Part shown: positions 31,583 through 40,370 of the stretch, in pieces
How the letters are laid out: each line of letters begins with the position of its first letter
How positions within the stretch are numbered: the stretch's first letter is position 1
Program-made: the position numbers and the translations under genes
NCBI RefSeq assembly: GCF_037325665.1
Contig: NC_090245.1
Span: 102,945,514 to 103,009,513 of the forward strand
Length of the DNA stretch: 64,000 nucleotides
Reading direction: 5' to 3'
From: Littorina saxatilis
Taxonomy: Eukaryota > Mollusca > Gastropoda > Littorinimorpha > Littorinidae
Notes under the pieces: generated by a model
Told to the model about the DNA's origin: nothing
Databases searched by the model: none
What the model saw: only the letters and a program-made list of their open reading frames with translations

Positions 31583-32304
31583 GAGTCACTTGAGAAAAAG
31601 TGACTCTATGTAATCGGTCAGTGTTAGTCTGTCCGGCCGGCCGTCCGGCCGGCCGTCCGTAGACACCACCTTAACGTTGGACTTTTCTCGGAAACTATCA
31701 AAGCGATCCGGCTCATATTTTGTTTAGTCGTGACCTCCAATGACCTCTACACTTTAACGATGGTTTCGTTGACCTTTGACCTTTTTCAAGGTCACAGGTC
31801 AGCGTCAAAGGAAAAATTAGACATTTTATATCTTTGACAAAGTTCATCGGATGTGATTGAAACTTTGTAGGATTATTCTTTACATCAAAGTATTTACATC
31901 TGTAGCCTTTTACGAACGTTATCAGAAAAACAAGGGAGATAACTAGCCTTTTCTGTTCGGCAACACACAACTTAACGTTGGGCTTTTCTCGGAAACTATA
32001 AAAGTGACCGGGCTCAAATTTTATGTGAACGTGACTCCCAGTGACCTCTACACTTTGACGTCTGCTTTGGTGACCTTTGACCTTTTTCAAGGTCACAGGT
32101 ATGTCTTGAAGGAAAAAAATTGAAATATCATATCTCTGAAACTATTCATCGGATTTGATTCAAACTTTATAGGATTATTCTTTACATCAAATTATTTACA
32201 TCTGTATTGTGGTTGTGAATAGCAATTTCTTCCTGTCCATCTGATGCCTCATATAATATTCAGAACTGCGAAAGTGACTCGATCGAGCGTTTGCTCTTCT
32301 TGTT
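31583..32304 (-). mobile_element. AACAAGAAGAGC family repeat, full copy
   Basis: 722 bp, nearly identical to 13673-14213 where both exist. Left flank (plus strand) GAGTCACTTGAGAAAAAGTG; right end GCGTTTGCTCTTCTTGTT. Internal duplication of AACGTTGG.CTTTTCTCGG and of TGACCTTTGACC blocks. Two CCGGCCGGCCGT units are tandemly doubled here relative to the other copy. Confidence 0.85.
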
Positions 32305-32443
32305 TCTCTCCGACGTAGTCACATTTTCGTTGAAATCAAGTTTTCTTGAGTGATTGTGTTAAACAAAACGCCTAAAACTGATTTAAACATAAACACTACT
32401 TAGTGCAGAAAACATTCACAACCATAACTGAACTAATCTGTTT

Positions 32444-32665
32444 TTAGTACGCTTCTGATTCTTTTCTGCAATACAATTTTAGCCAGCATACATTCACACC
32501 GCTTTCGTCTTCTGGGTCCAAAGTAGGGCGTAACGACCGTCTGGGTACGTGTATTGGGCATAACGTGTCTCCACCGTGTTTATGCTTCTTCACCACTTGA
32601 GTCAGTTCTCTGCTTGTCAAGTTCATGGACTTATCTGAAGGCGTGTCTAATTTCATTTCCACAGA
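32444..32665 (-). CDS. candidate terminal exon, unknown protein
   Basis: Minus-strand acceptor CACCTGCTCAG, then 73 open codons and TAA: SVEMKLDTPSDKSMNLTSRE, LTQVVKKHKHGGDTL, IHVPRRSLRPTLDPEDESG, VCWLKLYCRKESEAY. The composition is protein-like and hydrophilic. A diverged copy at 27880-28015 on the other strand covers its middle, so the unit has been duplicated. No domain recognised; upstream exons not found. It may be the end of a host gene or part of a repeat. Confidence 0.35.
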   Translation of the reverse strand, partial: SVEMKLDTPSDKSMNLTSRELTQVVKKHKHGGDTLCPIHVPRRSLRPTLDPEDESGVNVCWLKLYCRKESEAY

Positions 32666-32796
32666 CTGAGCAGGTGATAGAAGTATTTGATAGCCTGAAG
32701 TGGTGTTTTAGGACACGCTCGCTGCCTAGCACTGGGCCAGTGTCTGATTTGTATTTGTTGATTATATATTTATTATTTATTTGAAAGGCGCTTCAG

Positions 32797-32898
32797 GTTC
32801 GTCATTCGGGAGGGAGTTGAAGGCTTCGAGAATACGTAAAAAGTGGACAAACTCGGATAAAATTGTGTCACTTTACCATGGAAACAGTTTCACAGACG
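32797..32898 (+). CDS. candidate internal exon, unknown protein
   Basis: The acceptor AAAGGCGCTTCAG and the donor ACAGACG|GTATGT bracket 102 bp. Only one frame is open: SSFGRELKASRIRKKWTNSD, KIVSLYHGNSFTD. The basic, globular-looking composition supports coding. Its outgoing phase (1) does not fit the phase-0 reading of the next candidate exon at 33333, so an unseen exon may lie between or they may belong to different genes. The pyrimidine tract at the acceptor is weak. Confidence 0.35.
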
Positions 32899-32900
<2 letters not shown>

Positions 32901-32941
<41 letters not shown>

Positions 32942-33108
32942 TGTGTGTGTGTCTGTGTGTGTGACGTGGTGTTTGTGTGTGTGTGTGTGTGTGTGTGTCC
33001 CTCTCTCCCTCATCCTAACCTCTCTCTCTTAATTAACACTTTCTCCACACATGCATGTATTTGCTTGAATCTATACATATACATTCTCTGTCTGTCTCTC
33101 TGTCCCTT

Positions 33109-33192
<84 letters not shown>

Positions 33193-33195
33193 AAA
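32901..33195. repeat. (GT)n, CTGT and (CT)n microsatellites
   Basis: (GT)n 32901-32995, (CTGT)n 33110-33151, (CT)n 33152-33190. Long ORFs on both strands here are repeat artefacts. Confidence 0.95.
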
Positions 33196-33332
33196 ATGTG
33201 TGCAAAACATCTATACGTCAGCTTTCCCTTTCTTTTAACCTTCATTCTTCCTTGTCCATCTACTAATATGATTCATCAGCATTTCTCTGTTCAAAGAGAG
33301 TAGAACTTACACTAAGGCATCGTGTCTTTCAG

Positions 33333-33426
33333 ATGAAGGGCGATGCTGGTTTACTGGGCCTTCCGCAGCTTCAGACTCCTGTGTCTTTCAGGCCTGCACT
33401 CAGGCAGCTTCACAAGCAACGCAGAG
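33333..33426 (+). CDS. candidate exon, joins 35022
   Basis: Acceptor GTGTCTTTCAG, donor GCAGAG|GTCAGT. In phase 0 it reads MKGDAGLLGLPQLQTPVSFR, PALRQLHKQRR and leaves one base (G). The exon at 35022 starts with AA, completing Glu and continuing TAALRELWHSFAEKREPRRQ. The charged, helical character runs across the joint, which supports a real junction. Protein unknown to me. The ATG that opens the exon need not be the start. Confidence 0.4.
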
Positions 33427-33450
33427 GTCAGTGTGTGATCATGAAATAAA

Positions 33451-34301
33451 AACAAGTCGCGTAAGGCGAAAATACAATATTTAGTCAAGTAGCTGCCATT
33501 TTTCAGCAAGACCGTATACTCGTAGCATCGTCAGTCCACCGCTCATGGCAAAGGCAGTGAAATTGACAAGAAGAGCGGGGTAGTAGTTGCGCTAAGAAGG
33601 ATAGCACGCTTTTCTGTACCTCTCTTTGTTTTAACTTTCTGAGCGTGTTTTTAATCCAAACATATCATATCTATATGTTTTTGGAATCAGGAACCGACAA
33701 GGAATAAGATGAAAGTGTTTTTAAATTGATTTGGACAATTTAATTTTGATAATAATTTTTATTTATTTAATTTTCAGAGCTTGTTTTTAATCCGAATATA
33801 ACATATTAATATGTTTTTGGAATCAGCAAATGATGGAGAATAAGATAAACGTAAATTTGGATCGTTTTATAATTTTTTATTTTTTTTTACAATTTTCAGA
33901 TTTTTAATGACCAAAGTCATTAGTTAATTTTTAAGCCACCAAGCTGAAATGCAATACCGAACCCCGGGCTTCGTCGAAGATTACTTGACCAAAATTTCAA
34001 CCAATTTGGTTGAAAAATGAGGGCGTGACAGTGCCGCCTCAACTTTCACGAAAAGCCGGATATGACGTCATCAAAGACATTTATCACAAAAATGAAAAAA
34101 ACGTATGGGGATATCAATCCCAGGAACTCTCATGTCAAATTTCATAAAGATCGGTCCAGTAGTTTGGTCTGAATCGCTCTACACGCACGCACACACACAC
34201 ACACACACACACACATACATACACACATACACCACGACCCTCGTTTCGATTCCCCCTCGATGTTAAAATATTTAGTCAAAACTTGACTAAATGTAAAAAC
34301 G
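33451..34301 (+). mobile_element. AACAAGTCGCGTAAGG repeat, full copy
   Basis: Begins AACAAGTCGCGTAAGGCGAA and ACAATATTTAGTCAAG; ends ACCACGACCCTCGTTTCGAT and TATTTAGTCAAAACTTGACT. The TTTAGTCAAG and CTTGACTAAAT words form short subterminal inverted repeats. It contains two diverged copies of TTTTTAATCC.AA.ATA.CATAT, then CATAAAGATCGGTCCAGTAG and a (CA)n. I recall it as one of the most frequent periwinkle repeats. A 3'-end copy is at 57395-57468. Confidence 0.8.
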
Positions 34302-34330
34302 AATAGACTACCAACGTTCTAAAATTCAGA

Positions 34331-34459
34331 ATAAAAAAACAAAAAAGGTATAGTGTTGGAACGTTTAATTATTGACAAAACATAACGTTACGTTCACAAA
34401 CACATGTAAAACGTAACGTTTTGTTTTGTCAATAAATTAAACCTTTCTTGTTTTTTGAT
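34331..34459. mobile_element. foldback MITE (AACGTT family), short copy
   Basis: ATAAAAAAACAAAAAAGGTA, GTTGGAACGTTTAATTATTG on the left, mirrored by TTGTCAATAAATTAAACC and TTTCTTGTTTTTTGAT on the right. The middle contains AACGTTACGTT palindromes. Confidence 0.75.
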
Positions 34460-34841
34460 TATGTGTGATGATGAGTTTTTGTGCATTTTGCGCACTGACA
34501 AACAGTCGGAGACTGAGGCCGGAATCAGTGACTGATGGATACACTGACTTTGACTTACCATGCATGAGTCCAAGTGTCTTGGGGCTAAGGTAAATGATAG
34601 GTACATGCTCATGAACAACAGCCTGCTGCTGAGTTTTCGGAGTGGAATATTAATAAAGGAAAAAGAAAAAAAGAGTATATATTATAATGCCGGTAGGGGC
34701 TGTGGTAATTTGCAGATGTACACAATTATATAGGTGTCACTCACTGTTCTTAATTAATAACATATGAATGATCATGCAGCCTGCACTGAGAGTCACAGAC
34801 CCCACTACCATAATCTTCATAGAAATGGCCGATATTTGACC

Positions 34842-34875
34842 CCCCCCCCCCCCCCCAAAAAAAAAAAAAAAAAGG
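34842..34875. repeat. poly-C / poly-A tract
   Basis: About 17 C followed by about 18 A. Error-prone for sequencing. Confidence 0.95.
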
Positions 34876-35021
34876 AAAGAAGAAAAAACAAAACTGAAGA
34901 GCATAAAAAGCGATGAATGCATTGACCTGGGTTAGTCGACAAACACTTTATGTGTCGTATTCAACCATTATTTATTTATCGATTTGCTATAGTATATATA
35001 ATAATGTAACTACCTCAACAG

Positions 35022-35692
35022 AAACAGCCGCTCTGCGGGAGCTGTGGCATTCTTTTGCCGAGAAGCGCGAACCACGACGACAGCGAGAACTGAAAGGCAA
35101 AGCCTGCCCCGATCCCGCCAAGCAAAACATCACTACCATGCTTGAGGAGATTGTTGAGAACGACAAATCTCAAGTGGATCCAGCTGTCCAAGAAACTACG
35201 GTCAACACACAAGAAGACAGGGTTGTTACCAGGGCGACACAAGCTGATGGAGAAGCCAGTAAAGAAACAGTCAGGGAACTACAGCCTGCTCTGCCTGCCA
35301 TTTCAGCATCCACAACTAACATCAGCGCGGTGTTTCCCCAGCAGCGACCTTACAGATCCGCTGCAGTGCCGTCACTACGTACTAAAACCTCACAGGGGAG
35401 GAACACAGCGTCACGATTTCAGCAGCGAAGCAAAGTGACGTCATCACGTCATTTTCGTCTGGATGACGTCAGATCGCCAGTCCCTTACCACACGGCTATC
35501 ACGCGTCGGCCTGAGCGTGCGTGCAGCCCTAGGTTCCTGGCGCTGACCCAGCTGTGCAGATCTCCCCCCCCCCCCCACCTGATGGATGAGGTGATGTCAA
35601 GGTCTCTCACGGCAAAGCCTGCCCTGGGTCGTGATGGTCCCATGAGGAGAGATATCAGAGAACTAGAGGAATACCCGGCTTCGCCGGGGTGA
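35022..35692 (+). CDS. candidate 3' exon, unknown charged protein
   Basis: The acceptor CTACCTCAACAG opens a frame of over 220 codons, the longest non-transposon frame in the window. It reads TAALRELWHSFAEKREP, KNITTMLEEIVENDKSQ-like acidic helix (KQNITTMLEEIVENDKSQVD), then a Ser/Thr/Gln-rich linker, a Pro run from a poly-C tract (about 35563-35577) and RELEEYPASPG before the stop. The last eight or so codons come from the repeat starting at 35673, so the original C-terminus or donor has been replaced or lies elsewhere; GATGAG|GTGATG near 35589 is a possible donor. Phase fits the exon at 33333. No domain recognised. Confidence 0.4.
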
Positions 35693-36500
35693 ATCGCGAG
35701 ACAGAGACAGACAGCGTGGCGGTTCATCACAATCACCTCTGCAAGCGAAGTCCTGTCACACGGGATTGAGAATTTTAGAGCTTATTTCTTAGCCCTATAT
35801 TTTCTGTTGTGGCTTCTCAAATGCCAGAACATACAGACAGACAAAAGCCGCTAGACCCCATCACAAACAGAACTCTACAATCAACAGGTTTTTTCCCACA
35901 CACACACACAAACACACACACAGAGAAGCCGTATATATATAATATGTATATCTATATCTATAAATATATAGAGATAGGTGAGTGTATTTTTTGCGTGGCT
36001 ATAAATTGATTCGACCTTTTCACTTTGACAGTACGAACAACTTACGGGTGCAAGGGAAGCGTTCTGGACAGCGCAGTGACATTCTAAAAATAGTACCTCA
36101 GAAACGGGAATTAGGGGTGAACGGTGCGACAGAGACAGACAGCGTGGCGGTTCACCACAATCACCTTTGAAAGGCGAAGTCCTGTCAAACGGGATTGAGA
36201 ATTTTAGAGCTTATTTCTTAGCCCTATATTATCTGCTGTGGCTTCTCACATGCCAGAACATACAGACAGACAAAAGCCGCTAGACCCCATCACAAACAGA
36301 ACTCTATAATACATAGGTTTTTGCCTACACACACACACAAACACACACACACACAGAGAAGCCGTATATATATATGCATATCTGTATCTATAAATATATA
36401 GAGATAGGTGAGAGTGTATTTTTCGCGTGGCTATAAATTGATTCGACCTTTTCACTTTGACAGTAAGAACAACTTACGGGTGCAAGGGAAGCGTTGTGGA
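35673..36500 (+). repeat. 430-bp unit in tandem, two copies
   Basis: GACAGAGACAGACAGCGTGG through GCAAGGGAAGCGTT occurs at 35697-36066 and 36127-36496, about 93 percent alike by eye. The start ATACCCGGCTTCGCCGGGG is a short hairpin. Each copy contains a (CA)n and an ATATA block. A diverged relative is at 15405-15590. Confidence 0.85.
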
Positions 36501-36502
36501 CT

Positions 36503-37035
36503 ATGGAAAGCCGTTTGGCTCATAACTATTACAGCTGTAATTTAAAATAAATACACCTGTATTTAATGATAAATACAGCTGTATTTATTTCTTAAACGTA
36601 TACAATAAGTATCATTATTAATTACAGGTGTATTTTTTTTATTAATTACAGGTGTATTTTTTTATTAAATACAGGTGTATTTATTATAAATTACAGGTGT
36701 ATTTATTTTTAAATACAGGTGTAATTATTATTAAATACAGGTGTATTTATTTTTAAATACAGGTGTATTTATTATTAAATACAGGTGCATTTATTATTAA
36801 ATACACCTGTATTTATTATAAAATACAGGTGTAATTAATGATAAATACACCTGTATTTAAAAATAAATACACCTGTATTTAAAAATAAATACACCTGTAT
36901 TTAATAATAAATACACCTGTATTTAAAAATAAATACACCTGTATTTAAAAATAATTACACCTGTATTTAAAAATAAATACACCTGTATTTAAAATTAAAT
37001 ACACCTGTATTTAATAATAAATACACCTGTAATAA
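36503..37035 (+). repeat. palindromic CACCTG/CAGCTG array 1 with terminal motif
   Basis: Starts with the terminal motif TATGGAAAGCCGTTTGGCTC, then about 22 units of the form AAATACA(SS)TGTATTT spaced about 22 bp. Centres run CAGCTG, CACCTG, CAGCTG, then eight in CAGGTG orientation, then a mixed pair, then nine in CACCTG orientation. The array as a whole is therefore an inverted repeat of inverted repeats. Each unit is itself a perfect or near-perfect palindrome containing an E-box (CANNTG). A candidate first exon starts 127 bp downstream (37162). A second array with the same motif is at 58434-58797, and a lone terminal motif is at 37791-37815. Confidence 0.95.
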
Positions 37036-37161
37036 TCAGTTATAAGTCACGTGGTTAAGCGACTTAAAAACTTGGACTGGGAATCCACATGAAAAACACT
37101 AAGCTTATACGCGTCTTCATAGCCTCGCTTTGCCGCCTTTTGACAGACTGAACAGCTCAAG

Positions 37162-37249
37162 ATGGCGGGGGTGGCAAATGTCCCTGATGTTTTGGAAGGT
37201 TTGCGAGTGCAGTTTTAATTAACGCTGTTGCCCAGGCTCGCACAGCAGG
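37162..37249 (+). CDS. candidate first exon (ATGGCGG)
   Basis: CTCAAGATGGCGGGGG has a strong Kozak context. The frame reads MAGVANVPDVLEG and stops after 17 codons unless the donor GGAAG|GTTTGC (37198) is used. A stronger donor, CAGCAGG|GTAAGT, lies at 37250, in which case the ATG opens only a short upstream ORF. It would point + toward the HECT exon at 40061, but no link is shown. Confidence 0.25.
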
Positions 37250-37420
37250 GTAAGTTAATTGTTTTATCAGACGAATTCGGTTCTTGTGACGATCTACACC
37301 GAGTCAGTGGGGCATCCACATCCAGAAGTTGAACTTGAAGGGAGGCCTGTACGCGTTTTTGACCAAAGATGCAAAATATTGGAATTCGGTGCGAGAGACT
37401 AGCTGCTATATCGTGTTATC

Positions 37421-37698
37421 GGTAATCTTGAACTTTAGCGTGTTAAATTCATAGCTCTTAATTCAGAGGCATTTAAGTCTCCAAATTTGTAGAACCTGTA
37501 CTTGTAATCATAACAAGTCATTTTAGATCCCTTTGAAGTTACGGAATGAACTCCGATGATGAACTGTACGAATGCATTTGACCCATCAAAGAAGGAATTA
37601 TCCGTGTGACCAGACAAGGGAGACAACTCTTTCGTGTAGATGATGTCCCATGGTTGACAACGTACACCATTTTCGTCACGCTAAAGTTCAAGATTACC
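37421..37698. mobile_element. GGTAATCTTGAAC MITE
   Basis: Ends GGTAATCTTGAACTTTAGCG and CGCTAAAGTTCAAGATTACC are inverted copies. Flanks GTGTTATC and TTGTTATC agree in seven of eight bases, suggesting an 8-bp (hAT-type) target duplication. 278 bp, non-coding. Confidence 0.75.
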
Positions 37699-37832
37699 TT
37701 GTTATCTGTGTGTGTGTGTGTGTAATCCGTTGTAAAGTGTATATTATGATTATTTGGTGGCGGCGGCAGTGGTACGTATATAATCTCATATGGAAAGCCG
37801 TTTGGTTCATAACAAACCTTGATTGATATGGG

Positions 37833-38147
37833 TTAAAGCTGTGGTCTATTTATGACTTTCCGGGGCTACGAGGTTGAAAAATAGGGACAAAATCATGTAC
37901 AGATTTCTGTACAGCAAACACTACCCGAAACCCCACCTATACGGCGTGTATGACCTTGAGAGCTTCAGTCAACGCTTGAATTTTGCAGTGGTAACATCCG
38001 GTTTGCTCTCGCAGAGCTGAGCATATTTGTTGTCAAGAAGGATCGAGCAGAAAAAATAAACGACTTGGCAGGGATTCGAACTCAAGGCATCGGGGCCTCG
38101 AAATGTCGGGGCCGATGTCTTAACCGCTAGGCCACTACACCAGTATT
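37833..38147 (-). mobile_element. tRNA-headed repeat, inverted pair, left arm
   Basis: Reverse-complement partner of 38853-39149. On the minus strand it has TAGTGGCCTAGCGGTTAAG (A box) and GAGTTCGAATCCCTGCC (B box), then body words CAAACCGGATGTTAC, CTCTCAAGGTCAT-type sequence and TAGGTGGGGTTTCGGGTAG, ending CCACAGCTTTAA. Together the arms could fold into a hairpin of about 300 bp. Confidence 0.75.
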
Positions 38148-38442
38148 GTCAAAGATAAAAAAAATTGATAATTTTATATCATTCTACGCTTGAATTATCA
38201 TTTATGCGTTGCAAAAACGTAAAAATTGACATTAAAATTTGCCTTTATTTGCAAACATGTTTTACAGAATCGCAGTACATGTTTACACCGTCATGCTACA
38301 CGACATTCGCGCCATGCAAATAGCTGCGATATCTCTATTTACAACATGCAAGAAAATGACAAGAACAGTAATTGAATCTCTCCAAAGCCAGTTGAAACCA
38401 GACATCTAAGAAATAGTTATACATGTATTCACTTCTGAACAA

Positions 38443-38758
38443 CCGGCACGGTTGGCCTAGTGGTAAGGCGTCCGCCCCGTGATCGGGAGGTCGTGGGTTC
38501 GAACCCCGGCCGGGTCATACCTAAGACTTTAAAATTGGCAATCTAGTGGTTGCTCCGCCTGGCGTCTGGCATTATGGGGTTAATGCTAGGACTGGTTGGT
38601 CCGGTGTCAGAATAATGTGACTGGGTGAGCCATGAAGCCTGTGCTGCGACTTCTGTCTTGTGTGTGGCGCACGTTATATGTCAAAGCAGCTCCGCCCTGA
38701 TATGGCCCTTCGTGGTCGGCTGGGCGTTAAGCAAGCAAACAAACAAACAAACAAACAA
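38443..38758 (+). mobile_element. CCGGCACGG SINE, copy 3
   Basis: Same SINE as 18786-19090. Target duplication ACTTCTGAACAA at 38431-38442 and 38759-38770. Inserted in the spacer between the two inverted arms. Confidence 0.95.
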
Positions 38759-38852
38759 ACTTCTGAACAATGGGCGGATAGAGATATAAATCATGCTGCT
38801 TCAAGAATAACATAACATGAATTCATATCAATGTTTTTCCTTCATTTTCTCA

Positions 38853-39149
38853 ATTGGCGCAGTAGCCTAGTGGTTAGGACATGAGACACGAAGTCGAGAG
38901 TTCGAATCTTCGCCGGGGCTTTTATTTTTTCCCCTTGATCTCTCTTGAAGATAAAATATGATCAGTCTTGAGAGAGCAAACCGGCTGTTATCCCTGAAAA
39001 ATTCAAGCGTTGACTGAAGCTCTCAAGGTCATACACGCCGTATAGGTGGGGTTTCGGGTAGCGTTTGCTGTACAGAATTCTGTACATGATTGTATCCCTA
39101 TTTTTCAACCTCGTAGCCCAGGAAAGTCATAAATAGACCACAGCTTTAA
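38853..39149 (+). mobile_element. tRNA-headed repeat, inverted pair, right arm
   Basis: The head GCGCAGTAGCCTAGTGGTTA with GAGTTCGAATCTTCGCCGG matches tRNA A and B boxes about 33 bases apart. Its ends do not form a tRNA acceptor stem, so it is not a working tRNA gene. Body as in the left arm. Confidence 0.75.
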
Positions 39150-40060
39150 TCTCCAGAGCTGTGTACCAGGGAAAACCATGTTATAAAGTAGACTTTTTAT
39201 TAAATTTAACTTGAGACATTTAAGCTGTACAAATTAATTTCATTCACAAATACTAGTTTCATAAATATCCTTGGCCTGCAGAGATAGAATAACAAATACT
39301 TGCACATTTTGTTTGTCTTAGTGTTCAGTAAAAGTACAAAGGTTTTAAAGTTGTTTTGTTGCAAGTCTGCATCATTAACAACCTGGAGTATTACTGGAAA
39401 AAAAATTATTACTAAAGAAAATATGTATACTCTCGATACTCTCCATGCACATGATTTTTGTGCAGACGAGAATTTTTGCAATTCAATAAAAGGGCGACCA
39501 CTTAGTAAAGTCTTGGTTCAATTATGTTCTTTTTATGGGTTAGTTGTTAGCAACAATGTAACCGACAAACTTCAAACTGAATTTTGGTGCTTTCCTCTAA
39601 CATATATTATATATTTGAAAAACATCAATGTTTACCTGTGTCAAGTTTCTTTTTTGGGAGAGTATACATTCAAGTTGCCATTTAATACATGTTTTAAGGA
39701 CTGAAAATACATGTCACAAAATGGGAAACGGCCCAGGAGAATAACTTATATGTAAAGCAGCAAATGATAAGCACATGGTTTTACCCCTGAAAGCTCCAAA
39801 GATTTGGGAAAATGAATCTCGTTTGCCTTCACATATCAAACTGAACGTCAAGCAGCTCAAAAAAAGTCTCAAGAAAAGTTACGCTTTCAAAATAGCATTT
39901 CATTCTGTGTCGCAAAGCATGCTTAACATTTCTACGCTTCTACAAATGAACACAAGCATGCAATAATTCCCTCTCTTTTGAGTCCTGGTACTTGTATGCT
40001 TATTAAGAAAGCGGGATGATGTTTCCTTTATTTCAGAATTTCTTTTTTGTCTTGTTTCAG
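39150..40060. other. no supported gene
   Basis: A plus-strand ORF of 134 codons (39300-39704) has faint likeness to LINE endonuclease text (LSKVLVQLCSFYGLVVSNN) but no firm motif. Nothing else seen. Confidence 0.35.
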
Positions 40061-40301
40061 ATGGAAAGTGCGGAGAAACCACCATCTCAGATTTCGTGTT
40101 TTTCATGTCTGGGAGCCGGTCCACAGTACCAGGAGGGTACCAGAGTCCTCTGACCGTGGTGTTTGTGGACACACCCGAAAAGCCACTCCCCAGAGTGTCA
40201 ACTTGTGCCCTCAGAATGCAGGTGTCTGCCCCACACGTCAAGAACTGAGGCAGAAGCTGTCCCAGGCTGTTCTTGAAGGGGGTGGATTTTATTTATTGTA
40301 A
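40061..40301 (+). CDS. HECT ubiquitin ligase, last exon (C-lobe)
   Basis: Strong acceptor TTTTTTGTCTTGTTTCAG. The first frame reads GKCGETTISDFVFFMSGSRS, then LTVVFVDTPEKPLPRVSTCA and LRMQVSAPHV. This is the C-lobe of a HECT E3 ligase, where the cysteine in xSTCA accepts ubiquitin as a thioester before transfer to substrate. The expected end (QELRQKLSQAVLEGGGFYLL, stop at 40301) is present but in the +1 frame relative to the start. One indel therefore lies between about 40225 and 40245, either a real mutation or an assembly error. Upstream exons with the N-lobe are not seen in the window. Downstream lies the segment shared with the GIMAP intron. Confidence 0.6.
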
Positions 40302-40370
40302 AAACTTTCCTTCAATGGTGCGATTAGTTTCTGCTTGGTAGCCGTAGCTGTTGGTGTTTCTATCTGTACA

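Noticed and set aside
33010-33303. ORFs with DRQTDRQTD or SLSLSL
   Set aside because: Microsatellite translations.
37791-37815. Third palindrome-array element
   Set aside because: Only the terminal motif GGAAAGCCGTTTGG.TCATAAC is present, without an array; noted under array 1 only.
38853-38925. Possible tRNA gene
   Set aside because: A and B boxes are present but the acceptor stem does not pair, and the sequence continues into a repeat body that occurs inverted nearby; it is a SINE-like head.
39300-39704. 134-codon ORF with faint LINE endonuclease likeness
   Set aside because: No catalytic motif could be placed; the similarity is too weak to annotate.
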